Origin: Blautia hominis
GTDB taxonomy: Bacteria > Bacillota > Clostridia > Lachnospirales > Lachnospiraceae
NCBI GenBank assembly: GCA_002270465.1
Contig: NQOF01000002.1
Location: 248,001 to 312,000, forward strand
Length of the DNA stretch: 64,000 nucleotides
Direction: 5' to 3'
This document shows, piece by piece, positions 9,166 to 18,077 of the stretch. The notes under the pieces were generated by a model. It made no database searches. It was not told the DNA's origin and saw only the letters and a program-made list of their open reading frames with translations. Position 1 is the first letter of the stretch, and each line of letters starts with the position of its first letter. The position numbers and the translations under genes are program-made.

Positions 9166-10523
9166 CAGAAATCCCTGGTGATATTCTGCAGCCATTTGTA
9201 ACTCTTGTAATGCCGGTAGATAAAGGGCATCTTTACAAATTCGTCCAGACAGATAAGGAAATAAACCCACATAGGCGGAAGCTTCAGCAAAAAGGCGCTG
9301 ATAAAGCCCAATGGAACTGCGAACAGCCACATATCAATAAAGTCACAGAGAAATCCCCATCGGGAATCACCGCCGGAGCGGAAGATACCGCAGATGACCG
9401 TGGTATTCATGGCCTGTCCCAGTACATAGTACATATTGATATAGAGCATGGTGCTCAGATATCCCTGCGCAGTGGGAGTCAGGTCAGCCATGTTCATAAA
9501 CAGGGGACGCAGAAGGAAGATAATGATTCCCCCTACGATTCCGCTGATAAACGTGATCTTGCAGAACCGTGTGGAGTCCTCCTTCACAGTATCCATAAAT
9601 CCCGCGCCTATGGATTTGCCAAGCAGGATGGCACCGGCATTGGCAAGGCCAAAGCAGACCACAGTACCCAGATTTCTGGCTACAATGACCACGGCGTTGG
9701 CAGCTACCATGTCGCTGCCCAGATGTCCCATGATCACAGAGTACATGGAAAACGCCACACCCCAGGAGACCTCATTGCCAAAGGCCGGAAGGGAATAGCG
9801 GATAAAATCTTTAAAGAGCAGTTTATGGCGCTCTATGATCGTTTTGGGCCGGAAACGTATGGTTTTAAAACGGCAGGCATCTAAAAGACAGATGGCAAGC
9901 TCCACACCTCTTGCTATGGTGGTGGCCATGGCGACACCTATGATCCCCATTCTGGGAAGCCCGAACAGCCCGAAAATAAATACCGCGTTCAATATAATAT
10001 TCAGCCCCAAAGCGGACGCGTTGGTGGCAGTGGCAAAGATCACCCTCTCAATGGAGCGCATGGTGCACAGGTAAACCTGCGAAATGCTCATGAACAGGTA
10101 AGAGATGCCCACGATCCTCAGATAAGGAATGCCGGCAGCGATAAGCTCCTGGTCTGAGGTGAAGATCACCATGAGCAGTCTGGGAAAGAAACAGGCCAGC
10201 ACAAAAAACAGGGAGGATATGAGGATGGATAACCGCATACCGATTCCCATGATCCGCTCTATGGTTTCTGTATCCTGTTTGCCCCAATACTGTGCTGCCA
10301 GCATAATAACACCGGAAGCGATGCCGGAATACACCAGGTTCAGGATAAACATGATCTGGCTTGCCAGGGAGCCGGCTGCCAGAGCAGTCTGGCTGACCCA
10401 GCCCAGCATGATCACATCGGCAGAGCTGACCGCTGTGGTGATCAGGTTCTGGATGACAATGGGCAGTGCCAGCCGGAACATGTCTTTATAAAAGGTTGAT
10501 CGTCTTGTTGCTGCTATTTCCAT
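9165..10523 (-). CDS. MATE-family efflux transporter
   Basis: 452 residues from the preferred ATG at 10523, which has GGAGAGG 9 bp upstream. A further in-frame ATG at 10541 overlaps that ribosome site and is unlikely. Twelve hydrophobic segments are expected for this family, and the N-terminal LALPIVIQNLITTAVSSADV region matches the first MATE helix. It should couple sodium or proton influx to export of drugs or metabolites. No regulator is adjacent; substrate unknown. It is convergent with yaaA across the tandem palindromes. Confidence 0.9.
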   Translation of the reverse strand: MEIAATRRSTFYKDMFRLALPIVIQNLITTAVSSADVIMLGWVSQTALAAGSLASQIMFILNLVYSGIASGVIMLAAQYWGKQDTETIERIMGIGMRLSILISSLFFVLACFFPRLLMVIFTSDQELIAAGIPYLRIVGISYLFMSISQVYLCTMRSIERVIFATATNASALGLNIILNAVFIFGLFGLPRMGIIGVAMATTIARGVELAICLLDACRFKTIRFRPKTIIERHKLLFKDFIRYSLPAFGNEVSWGVAFSMYSVIMGHLGSDMVAANAVVIVARNLGTVVCFGLANAGAILLGKSIGAGFMDTVKEDSTRFCKITFISGIVGGIIIFLLRPLFMNMADLTPTAQGYLSTMLYINMYYVLGQAMNTTVICGIFRSGGDSRWGFLCDFIDMWLFAVPLGFISAFLLKLPPMWVYFLICLDEFVKMPFIYRHYKSYKWLQNITRDF

Positions 10524-10643
10524 TATGTAAGACCTCTCCAAATTTATATTGCATTTTTTTGCATGCTAACTTTTAGTATAAAGGATTTTTATAAAAATGT
10601 CATACAATAATTGGAGAAAAATCTATAATATTTTGACTTGTTC

Positions 10644-10672
10644 TTGTTTTTGGGCAGGTTTTTGTCTATAAT
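10644..10672 (+). promoter_or_regulatory. Candidate sigma-A promoter for the HAD gene at 10750
   Basis: TTGTTT at 10644-10649 and a perfect TATAAT at 10667-10672 with 17-bp spacing. Between it and the gene lie two direct copies of a sequence like the MITE end (GTGAATCGTAAC at 10698 and CTGTGAACAGCAAC at 10709). Confidence 0.5.
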
Positions 10673-10749
10673 GAAAAAATGACGCGTTCCGTATACGGTG
10701 AATCGTAACTGTGAACAGCAACTTATGACTGCCAAGGGAGAGAGAAAAT

Positions 10750-11406
10750 ATGTATCAAGTATTGTTATTTGACCTGGACGGCACTTTGACTGCATCCGGG
10801 GAGGGAATCACAAGATCAGTCCAGTATGCGCTGCGTAAGCTGGGAAGAGAGGCCGAGGATCTGAAGGCTCTGGAAGTGTTTGTAGGCCCGCCTCTGCTGG
10901 AACAGTTTGTGCGCTACTGCGGTATGTCTGAGGAGGAGGCGGTTAAGGGTGTCCATTACTACAGGGAACGGTATAATGTGACAGGACTTTTTGAGAACCG
11001 CCCCTATGAAGGCATCAGGGAAATGCTGGAGACCCTGAACGGGAAGGGATATACACTGGGCGTGGCCTCCTCTAAGCCGGATGGGTTGGTGAAACGGATC
11101 CTGGAGCATTTCGGACTGACGGGATACTTTCAGGAAATCGTGGGCAGTGACCCGGATAAGATGAAAATGTCCAAGGCAGATGTCATTGAGATCATCCTTG
11201 ACAGACTGGGATACCGGGACAGAAGAGAGGACGTTGTCATGATCGGGGACAGGAACCAGGATGTGAACGGTGCAAGACAGGCTGGTGTTTCCTGCATTGG
11301 AGTTACATACGGATACGGCAGTTATGAGGAGCTGTCAGAAGCCGGTGCGGACAAGATCGTGAAAAGTGTGAAAGAATTGGAAGAATATCTGCTGAAAGGC
11401 CAGTGA
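10750..11406 (+). CDS. HAD-superfamily hydrolase, phosphoglycolate-phosphatase-like
   Basis: 218 residues. Motif I is LLFDLDGTL with D8 and D10. The helical cap spans about 15-85 (FVGPPLLEQF). Motif II is in GVASSKP, and motif IV is MIGDRNQDVNGARQAG. This matches the Gph/YsaA-like subgroup that dephosphorylates small phosphometabolites. The ATG follows GGGAGAGAG. The next gene starts 56 bp downstream and may be cotranscribed. Confidence 0.9.
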   Translation: MYQVLLFDLDGTLTASGEGITRSVQYALRKLGREAEDLKALEVFVGPPLLEQFVRYCGMSEEEAVKGVHYYRERYNVTGLFENRPYEGIREMLETLNGKGYTLGVASSKPDGLVKRILEHFGLTGYFQEIVGSDPDKMKMSKADVIEIILDRLGYRDRREDVVMIGDRNQDVNGARQAGVSCIGVTYGYGSYEELSEAGADKIVKSVKELEEYLLKGQ

Positions 11407-11462
11407 AAGGCAGGGAATAGCGCAGAAGCCTGAAACGGATACAGGGAAAAGAGGAATTACAC

Positions 11463-12044
11463 ATGAAAGTAAAGAAAATGTATGATATAGGAAAAGAGCT
11501 GTTTTCAACCCCGGCGTATCCGGGAGACCCGGTGCCGGGAAAAACACCTTACTATGAGATAGAAAAAGGAGATGCCTGTAATCTCACAGTGCTCACCATG
11601 GGAAGCCATAACGGTACACATTTAGACGCGCCAAAGCACTTTTGTGCAGGAAAGCACGGAGTGGACAGGATCCCCCTGGAAAAATGTATGGGAACCTGCA
11701 AAGTTGCAGACTTTACAGGTACAGTACAGGCAGAAGATATGGAGCGGATGCTTGCGGACGGCACGAAAAAGCTGCTTTTAAAAGGCCATATCCTGCTGAC
11801 ACCCCAAGCTGCATCTGTTTGTGCGGGGGCAGAACTGGATCTGATCGGTGTGGAGGACCAGACTGTAGGAGATCCGGATACCCAGAAGGAGATACATCGG
11901 ATCCTTTTGGGGGCGGAGATCGTCATTGTAGAGGGACTTGTATTGGGAGAGGTTCCAAAAGGAGCGTATTTTCTGGCAGCTCAGCCAATGAAAATGGCAG
12001 ATTTGGATGGCTCACCTGTGCGTCCGGTCCTTATAGAAATGTAA
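11463..12044 (+). CDS. Cyclase-family metal-dependent hydrolase (kynurenine formamidase-like)
   Basis: 193 residues with the family signature HxGTHxDxPxH at H49-H59 (HNGTHLDAPKH); H49, H53, D55 and H59 would bind the metal. Members hydrolyse formyl-kynurenine or cyclic amides and related compounds. The short length fits the cyclase family. No tryptophan-catabolism genes are adjacent, so the kynurenine substrate should not be assumed. The gene ends in a strong hairpin shared with the convergent DMT gene. Confidence 0.85.
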   Translation: MKVKKMYDIGKELFSTPAYPGDPVPGKTPYYEIEKGDACNLTVLTMGSHNGTHLDAPKHFCAGKHGVDRIPLEKCMGTCKVADFTGTVQAEDMERMLADGTKKLLLKGHILLTPQAASVCAGAELDLIGVEDQTVGDPDTQKEIHRILLGAEIVIVEGLVLGEVPKGAYFLAAQPMKMADLDGSPVRPVLIEM

Positions 12045-12048
12045 AAAA

Positions 12049-12081
12049 ATGGTGTCGGCATACAGCCGGCACCATTTTTTT
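12049..12081. terminator. Bidirectional rho-independent terminator
   Basis: ATGGTGTCGGC (12049-12059) pairs with GCCGGCACCAT (12065-12075) with one G-U. It is flanked by seven A on the left and seven T on the right, so it works for the cyclase gene and for the convergent DMT gene. Confidence 0.85.
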
Positions 12082-12105
12082 AATCTGCACCATGGTCTTA
12101 TAGCT

Positions 12106-13050
12106 TCAGGATACCGTTTCCCCTTCCAGGGAGTTTGTGTCTACACCCTCTCTTTTGGGATTGACCTGTGCCAGGATAATGGCAGCGAACATGAGAACAC
12201 AGCCGATCATCTCTTTGGCAGACAGGTGCTGGTGAAGGATAACCCATCCCGCCAAAACGGAAACGACAGATTCCAGGCTTAAGATCAGGGAAGCAATGGT
12301 AGGATCACAGCCCTTTTGACCGATGATCTGGAAGGTATAGGCTACACCGCAGGAAAGGATTCCCGCATAGAGGATGGGCAGCCATGCCTGCAGAATATTG
12401 CTCATCTTCGGCGTTTCCAGAAGAAACATGGGAATCGCCGACAGAACAGCCGTCACAAAAAACTGGATACAGGAGAGTTTGGTTCCGCTCACCTTCGCTG
12501 AATAATGATCCACCACCATAATATGGATGGAAAAACAGAAGGAGCAGATCAAAATAAGAAAGTCTCCTTTGCTCAGGGAAAGGCTTCCTGTCATACACAG
12601 AAGATACAATCCCACCAGTGCGGTCACCACGCTGATCCAGATACGCAGTCCAGGCTTCCTTTTCAGGAAAATACCGAGAATGGGCACAATGATGATATAC
12701 AATGCGGTGATAAATCCCGCTTTACCCACAGTAGTATACTGAATGCCCACCTGCTGAAGAGAGGTGGATATAAATAGCATCAGACCGCACAGACCGCCGC
12801 CTATGATCAAGTCACGGGGACGGTCAAGTGCCTGGGAGGATTGGTTCTTATCAGGGTCCTTCCGGGCATTTTTTCTGCCCAGAAGGAAAATGCAGGGGAT
12901 GAGGACAAGACCGCCAAGCAGAGTTCTTACCATATTGAATGTATAGGGACCTACATAGTCCATGCCCACGCTCTGCGCCACAAAGGCCACTCCCCAGATG
13001 ACTGCGGCGGTGAACAGCAGCATAAAATTTTTAGATTGTTTGGCTGTCAT
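12106..13050 (-). CDS. DMT-superfamily (EamA) transporter
   Basis: 314 residues, almost entirely hydrophobic, with the two EamA repeats expected for a ten-helix drug/metabolite transporter (first half about 10-150, second about 165-300, ending in a helix with VSVLAGWVILHQ). It probably exports an amino acid, nucleoside or similar metabolite. AAGGAG lies upstream of the ATG. It is 66 bp downstream of carB on the same strand. A hairpin in the gap lacks a T run in this direction, so read-through from carB is likely. Confidence 0.88.
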   Translation of the reverse strand: MTAKQSKNFMLLFTAAVIWGVAFVAQSVGMDYVGPYTFNMVRTLLGGLVLIPCIFLLGRKNARKDPDKNQSSQALDRPRDLIIGGGLCGLMLFISTSLQQVGIQYTTVGKAGFITALYIIIVPILGIFLKRKPGLRIWISVVTALVGLYLLCMTGSLSLSKGDFLILICSFCFSIHIMVVDHYSAKVSGTKLSCIQFFVTAVLSAIPMFLLETPKMSNILQAWLPILYAGILSCGVAYTFQIIGQKGCDPTIASLILSLESVVSVLAGWVILHQHLSAKEMIGCVLMFAAIILAQVNPKREGVDTNSLEGETVS

Positions 13051-13116
13051 GTATATAAACTCCTTCTTTGACTGTTTGGTACCTTCATAGCTGCAGGCAA
13101 AGCAGCAGCTGTTTTT

Positions 13117-16100
13117 TTACGCTTCCAGACTCTTATGGTATTCCTGCAGGGATTTCAAAGAGCCGTGTTCCTTACGGATGACCGCTGCAATGCCTTTGGC
13201 GCTTGCAAGCGCTGCGGACATGGTGGTCAGGTAAGGGATCTTCTTATTGATGGCGGTCTTTCTCAGGTATGAATCATCGTATTTGCTCTGTTTTCCGGCA
13301 GGAGAGTTTACGATCAGGTCCACTTCCCCGTTTACCATAGCGTCGTAGATATTCGGACGGCCTTCCTGCAGTTTTTTGAGAATCTTGCAGGGAACCCCGT
13401 TTTCTGTGAAATACTGGCCGCAGCCTTCTGTGGATACAATGGTGAAGCCCAGCTCGTGAAGCTGTTTCGCAACTTCCAAAGCCTGTACACGGTCGCCTTT
13501 GTTCACACTTACCAGTGCATTGCCGGACAGCGGAAGTTTGGCACCTGCTGCCTCCTGTGCCTTATAGTACGCAAGACCAAAGGATTCACTCAGTCCCAGA
13601 ACCTCGCCTGTGGAGCGCATTTCCGGTCCCAGAAGGGGGTCAACTTCAGGGAACATGTTGAATGGGAACACCGCTTCCTTCACACCGTAGTACGGATGTG
13701 CTTTTTCAGAGAAAGAAGTCACGTCAGGACGCTCCCCGGTCAGCTCGTATGCCATGAGCTTTGTGGCAATATTCGCCATGTTGATATTGCAGACCTTGGA
13801 TACCAGAGGTACCGTACGGGATGCACGTGGGTTGGCTTCCAGAACGTAAACCTTACCCTCACAGATTGCGTACTGCATGTTCATCAGACCGACTACACCC
13901 ATCTCACAGGCAATGGCTGTGGTGTACTGGCGGATGAGCTTTTTGTTCTCCTCAGAGATTTCCACGGACGGGATCACGCAGGCAGAGTCACCGGAGTGGA
14001 CACCGGCCTGTTCGATATGCTGCATCACGGTAGGAACAAATGCGTTGGAACCGTCAGAGATGGCGTCCGTCTCACACTCCAGCGCGTTCTGCAGGAATCT
14101 GTCCATAAGGATGGGGCGTTCCGGCGTCACATCAATGGCTGCTGCCATGTAGTCGCGGAGCATATTGTCATCGTATACCACTTCCATTCCCCGGCCGCCC
14201 AGTACATAGGAAGGACGAACCATCATGGGATAGCCGATGCGGTGGGCAATTTCCAGGGCCTCATCCACATTGACTGCCATTCCGGACTCCGGCATGGGGA
14301 TATCCAGCTTTTTCATCATAGCGTTGAACAGGTCACGGTCCTCAGCCATATCAATGACAGCCGGGGAAGTACCCAGAATGTGAGCGCCGCGTCTCTCCAG
14401 TTCCGCCGCGATGTTGAGCGGAGTCTGGCCGCCGAACTGCACAATGACACCCAGGGGTTTTTCTTTATTGTAAATGGACATGACATCTTCCACGGTCAGC
14501 GGCTCAAAGTACAGCTTGTCTGAAGTGTCATAGTCTGTGGATACTGTCTCAGGGTTACAGTTGACCATGATGGTCTCAAAGCCCAGGTCGCGCAGTGTGA
14601 AGGCAGCGTGTACGCAGCAGTAGTCAAACTCAATACCCTGTCCGATCCTGTTTGGACCGCCGCCCAGGACCATGACCTTGCGGCCGTTTGATACAGGTGC
14701 TTTGTCCTCCCCGTTGTAGGTGGAGTAGTAGTAGGCAGCAGGTTCTTCCACACCGCTTACCGGAACCGCATCCCAGCGTTCGTTCATACCCAGGGACTCT
14801 CTTCTTCGGAACAGTTCCCATTCATCCACATCCAGAAGTTGTGCCAGGTATTTGTCTGAGAATCCGTCTTTCTTAGCCTGGATCAGCAGTTCGTCAGGCA
14901 GATTGCCGCCGCGGCAGGCAAGGATCTTTTCCTCCAGGTCAACCAGTTCTTTCATCTGCTCCAGGAACCACATTTTGATACGGGTCATCTCATGCAGTTT
15001 GGTAAGAGGCGCACCCTTTCGGATGGCTTCGTAGAGAATAAACTGTCTCTCACTGGTAGGCTCGCTCAGTTTCAGGTACAGCTCGTCCAGGGAAAGCTCA
15101 TGGAAGTCTTTTGCAAATCCAAGACCATAGCGGCCTTTTTCCAGGGAGCGGATGGCTTTCTGGAGTGCTTCCTTATAATTCTTGCCGATGGACATCACCT
15201 CACCCACAGCTTTCATCTGGGTGCCCAGTTTATCCTCCGCTTTTTTGAATTTTTCAAATGCCCAGCGTGCAAATTTTACAACCACATAGTCGCCGCACGG
15301 TTTATAATCTGCCAGAGAGCCTCCCTTATAATAAGGAATCTCTGAGAGAGTAAGCCCTGCAGCCAGCAGTGCGGATACATAGGCAATGGGGAAGCCCGTA
15401 GCCTTGGAGGCCAGTGCTGAGGAGCGGGAAGTCCTGGGGTTGATCTCAATGATGATGATACGGTCAGTCTTAGGATCATGAGCAAACTGCACATTGGTTC
15501 CGCCGATGACACCGATAGATTCCACGATGGCGTGTGCCTGTTTTTCCAGACGGTCCTGTACTTCCTGGGAAATGGTCAGCATAGGAGCGGAACAGAAGGA
15601 GTCACCTGTGTGCACGCCCATGGGGTCAATATTTTCTATGAAGCAAATGGAGATTTTCTTGCCTGTTGCGTCGCGGACAACTTCCACTTCCAGCTCTTCC
15701 CATCCGATGACAGACTCCTCTATGAGGATCTGGTTTACCATAGATGCCGCAATACCGCGAGCTGCCACTTTGCGGAGTTCTTCCTCATTATACACAATGC
15801 CGCCGCCGGTGCCGCCCATGGTGTAGGCCGGACGGATGACACAGGGATATCCCAGTTCGGAAGCAATCTTCACTGCCTCCTCAACTGTATAGGCCGGTGC
15901 GCTTTTAGCCATCTCGATTCCCAGTTCATTCATAGCCTCTTTGAAAGCGATACGGTCCTCTCCGCGGTTGATGGCGTCAACCTGAACGCCGATGACTTCT
16001 ACTTTATATTTTTCTAAAACGCCTGCGTTGTACAGCTCTTCACAGAGGTTCAGTCCGGACTGTCCGCCCAGGTTGGGAAGCAGGGCATCCGGTCTTTCCT

Positions 16101-16338
16101 TGTCAATGATCTCTGTGAGACGGTCCACGTTCAGCGGTTCGATGTAAGTAACGTCAGCTGTTGCCGGGTCTGTCATAATGGTTGCCGGGTTGGAATTGAC
16201 CAGTACGATCTCATAGCCCAGGCTTTTCAATGCTTTACATGCCTGTGTTCCTGAATAGTCAAATTCGCAGGCCTGTCCGATGATGATAGGGCCGGAACCG
16301 ATGATCAGAATTTTGTGAATGTCATTTCTCTTTGGCAT
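13117..16338 (-). CDS. carB: Carbamoyl-phosphate synthase large subunit
   Basis: 1073 residues, full length. It makes carbamoyl phosphate from bicarbonate, ATP and glutamine-derived ammonia for arginine and pyrimidine synthesis. Two homologous ATP-grasp halves are evident: the N-terminal half beginning KILIIGSGPIIIGQACEFDYSG and the second at about residue 560 with VMVLGGGPNRIGQGIEFDYC. The C-terminal allosteric (MGS-like) domain starts around residue 940. The small subunit gene carA is normally next to carB. No carA lies in the 450 bp upstream or elsewhere in the window, so it must be unlinked or beyond this segment. pyrB and pyrI at 58.3 kb use the product. Confidence 0.98.
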   Translation of the reverse strand: MPKRNDIHKILIIGSGPIIIGQACEFDYSGTQACKALKSLGYEIVLVNSNPATIMTDPATADVTYIEPLNVDRLTEIIDKERPDALLPNLGGQSGLNLCEELYNAGVLEKYKVEVIGVQVDAINRGEDRIAFKEAMNELGIEMAKSAPAYTVEEAVKIASELGYPCVIRPAYTMGGTGGGIVYNEEELRKVAARGIAASMVNQILIEESVIGWEELEVEVVRDATGKKISICFIENIDPMGVHTGDSFCSAPMLTISQEVQDRLEKQAHAIVESIGVIGGTNVQFAHDPKTDRIIIIEINPRTSRSSALASKATGFPIAYVSALLAAGLTLSEIPYYKGGSLADYKPCGDYVVVKFARWAFEKFKKAEDKLGTQMKAVGEVMSIGKNYKEALQKAIRSLEKGRYGLGFAKDFHELSLDELYLKLSEPTSERQFILYEAIRKGAPLTKLHEMTRIKMWFLEQMKELVDLEEKILACRGGNLPDELLIQAKKDGFSDKYLAQLLDVDEWELFRRRESLGMNERWDAVPVSGVEEPAAYYYSTYNGEDKAPVSNGRKVMVLGGGPNRIGQGIEFDYCCVHAAFTLRDLGFETIMVNCNPETVSTDYDTSDKLYFEPLTVEDVMSIYNKEKPLGVIVQFGGQTPLNIAAELERRGAHILGTSPAVIDMAEDRDLFNAMMKKLDIPMPESGMAVNVDEALEIAHRIGYPMMVRPSYVLGGRGMEVVYDDNMLRDYMAAAIDVTPERPILMDRFLQNALECETDAISDGSNAFVPTVMQHIEQAGVHSGDSACVIPSVEISEENKKLIRQYTTAIACEMGVVGLMNMQYAICEGKVYVLEANPRASRTVPLVSKVCNINMANIATKLMAYELTGERPDVTSFSEKAHPYYGVKEAVFPFNMFPEVDPLLGPEMRSTGEVLGLSESFGLAYYKAQEAAGAKLPLSGNALVSVNKGDRVQALEVAKQLHELGFTIVSTEGCGQYFTENGVPCKILKKLQEGRPNIYDAMVNGEVDLIVNSPAGKQSKYDDSYLRKTAINKKIPYLTTMSAALASAKGIAAVIRKEHGSLKSLQEYHKSLEA

Positions 16339-16415
16339 AGCTATCCTCCATTTTTCTTTGTGCTTTATAATCCGCCATGGAAATTTGGCGGAACATGATA
16401 ATAGAAGGCCTGTAT

Positions 16416-16578
16416 TTTACCATCCACAGCCACTATCCCGCGAGGTGTTTTTATGCGCCTGCGCATGAAAATCCCGAGATAGCCAGCGCGATATGGAGCA
16501 GAATGTTCCATATCTGTGCATCGCAAAACGCGTTACTATTCACAGAACTGTGTTTTTGGCAGGGCTGTGAATAGTAAC
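16416..16578 (+). mobile_element. 163-bp MITE-like element, copy A
   Basis: Non-coding element in the 450-bp gap between divergent carB and the nucleoid-associated protein gene. The right end is CTGTGAATAGTAAC, and its inverted partner on the left has decayed to TTTACCATCCACAG. It is flanked by a near-perfect 8-bp direct repeat, GCCTGTAT (16408-16415) and GCCTGTGT (16579-16586). A third, inward copy of the end (GTTACTATTCACAG at 16532) pairs perfectly with the right end to form a 47-bp hairpin. By hand count 141 of 163 bases match copy B at 51778. No transposase is encoded, so movement would need one supplied in trans. I see nothing else definite in the rest of the gap. Confidence 0.85.
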
Positions 16579-16788
16579 GCCTGTGTATCACGCCTTCATC
16601 AGGGACAATTATAGCATAGTCCTATATTTTGCCGCAAGTATAAATAGCCCGAAAAATGTAGATAAAATTTGCAGTTTGCTGTATACTTTACAGGAAACCT
16701 GTATCCGTTTTCCGTATACAGGTGTAAAAGATCAGAAAAGGAGTGGCAGCTATGGAGATGAAAAATAGCTGCCAGGAGTGAAACACAT

Positions 16789-17814
16789 ATGATAGCAGAT
16801 AAAGAAGAAATCCATATTGGACAGGCAATCGTACATATTCTGGACTCCACAGTGGGGATGCCGGTTCTGTCTGACAAGGTACTTGACTATGGTTCCGATT
16901 TTGCGGACTTTTTAAAAGCCCATATTTTCAGGATCGATACCAGTGACGAGATACGGAGCTGCAGCTTTTCGGAGGAAGAATCCACCATATATAAATATGT
17001 GGAAGAATATGATACGGAAAATTTTGTTGAGATCTCCAAGAAAATTGCCCAGGAACTTTTTACGATCATGAACCAGAATATTGAAATCCCCCCGGCAGAC
17101 CTTCTGGTGGCGGAGTACCAGGTGGACAGGCATAACTATCTGGCGCTCTTGAAGATGAATTACCGTACCTCTTATACACACCTGACCAATGCGGACCCCT
17201 GGGGCAACAACAATGACATTATCATGCAGAAAGCCATCCTTCCGGGGGAGACACAGAAGCTTTCCGAGGCCGCCCTGCTGGATCTGGGTGCGCCCCAGTA
17301 TGTGCGTCTGGTGGAGAAAAAGTATGACGTGAGCGGTGTGAAGACGAACTATTTTTCAAAATTGTTTTTAAAATGCCAGGGCTCCCTGTCAGCCAAGACC
17401 CGGCTTTCTATTGTAAATAAAGCAGTGACGGATGTGCAGAAGAAATATTACAATGAGTCCGAGCAGTTTGAGGTGCAGATGGAGACCAAGAGCATTATCA
17501 ACCAGGAGCTTTCCAGCGAGGGTATTCTGGATGTGCCTGTGGTGATGGACAAGATCTTTAAAGAACATCCCCAGATGCGGGAGGAAGTGCAGGAAAAGCT
17601 GGAGAAATACAATTTGGCAGAGACCCGTGTGGAACCCCAGAACCCGACTACCACCAAAAAATTCACAAAACAACACCTGCTCACAGACACGGGAATTGAG
17701 CTTAAAATTCCTATGGAGGAGTACAATAATAAGGATAAAGTGGAATTTATCACCAATCCGGATGGTACGATCTCAGTTCTCATAAAAAACATAGGAAGTA
17801 TTGAGAGTCGTTAG
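16789..17814 (+). CDS. Nucleoid-associated protein (NdpA/YejK family)
   Basis: 341 residues, the usual length for the 37-kDa nucleoid-associated family. Recognisable stretches include the N-terminal ...AIVHILDS, YRTSYTHLTN and the central region leading to SAKTRLSIV. E. coli YejK is a nucleoid-bound protein of poorly defined role. The gene appears to stand alone, between MITE copy A upstream and a double-hairpin repeat that begins at its stop codon. No enzymatic activity can be inferred. Confidence 0.85.
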   Translation: MIADKEEIHIGQAIVHILDSTVGMPVLSDKVLDYGSDFADFLKAHIFRIDTSDEIRSCSFSEEESTIYKYVEEYDTENFVEISKKIAQELFTIMNQNIEIPPADLLVAEYQVDRHNYLALLKMNYRTSYTHLTNADPWGNNNDIIMQKAILPGETQKLSEAALLDLGAPQYVRLVEKKYDVSGVKTNYFSKLFLKCQGSLSAKTRLSIVNKAVTDVQKKYYNESEQFEVQMETKSIINQELSSEGILDVPVVMDKIFKEHPQMREEVQEKLEKYNLAETRVEPQNPTTTKKFTKQHLLTDTGIELKIPMEEYNNKDKVEFITNPDGTISVLIKNIGSIESR

Positions 17815-17986
17815 TCAAAGACCCCGCCGCAAGCATCGGGGCATCAAATTTGCAGCACAGCGAGCTGCGGGGCCTTTGACCCTCGCGGCAGTCGCCAAAT
17901 ACCCATGCGAGCAACGAGCCAAATACCCATGCAAGCATGGCTACTTGGCTCGTTGCTCGCATGGGTATTTGGCTCGTTGCTCGCGG
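17814..17986. repeat. Intergenic element with two large hairpins
   Basis: First hairpin: GTCAAAGACCCCGC (17814-17827) against GCGGGGCCTTTGAC (17867-17880), 13 of 14 paired. Second: a 38-base arm (17894-17931) against 17936-17973, 36 of 38 paired around a CAAG tetraloop. The second arm is itself built from a doubled 24-bp unit containing GCCAAATACCCATGC. It begins at the stop codon of the upstream gene and ends about 90 bp before the next. It may act as a transcript end, but its modular form suggests a dispersed repeat. Confidence 0.75.
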
Positions 17987-18077
17987 AAATAAAATTGTGG
18001 CGTTTTATCAGACATTATGATACAATATTTCAGCCGGAGAAGGAAGAATCCGGTAAAAAAATAAAGAGGTTGAGGAA

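Noticed and set aside
13086-13112. Terminator hairpin between carB and the DMT gene
   Set aside because: AGCTGC/GCAGC(A)GCT with a T run points toward the + strand, where no gene ends; in the direction of carB there is no T run.
16377-16574. Small open frame through MITE copy A, with a similar frame in copy B (51782-52246, minus)
   Set aside because: The shared peptide follows from the shared repeat DNA; there is no ribosome site and the frame runs through the inverted ends. Treated as non-coding.
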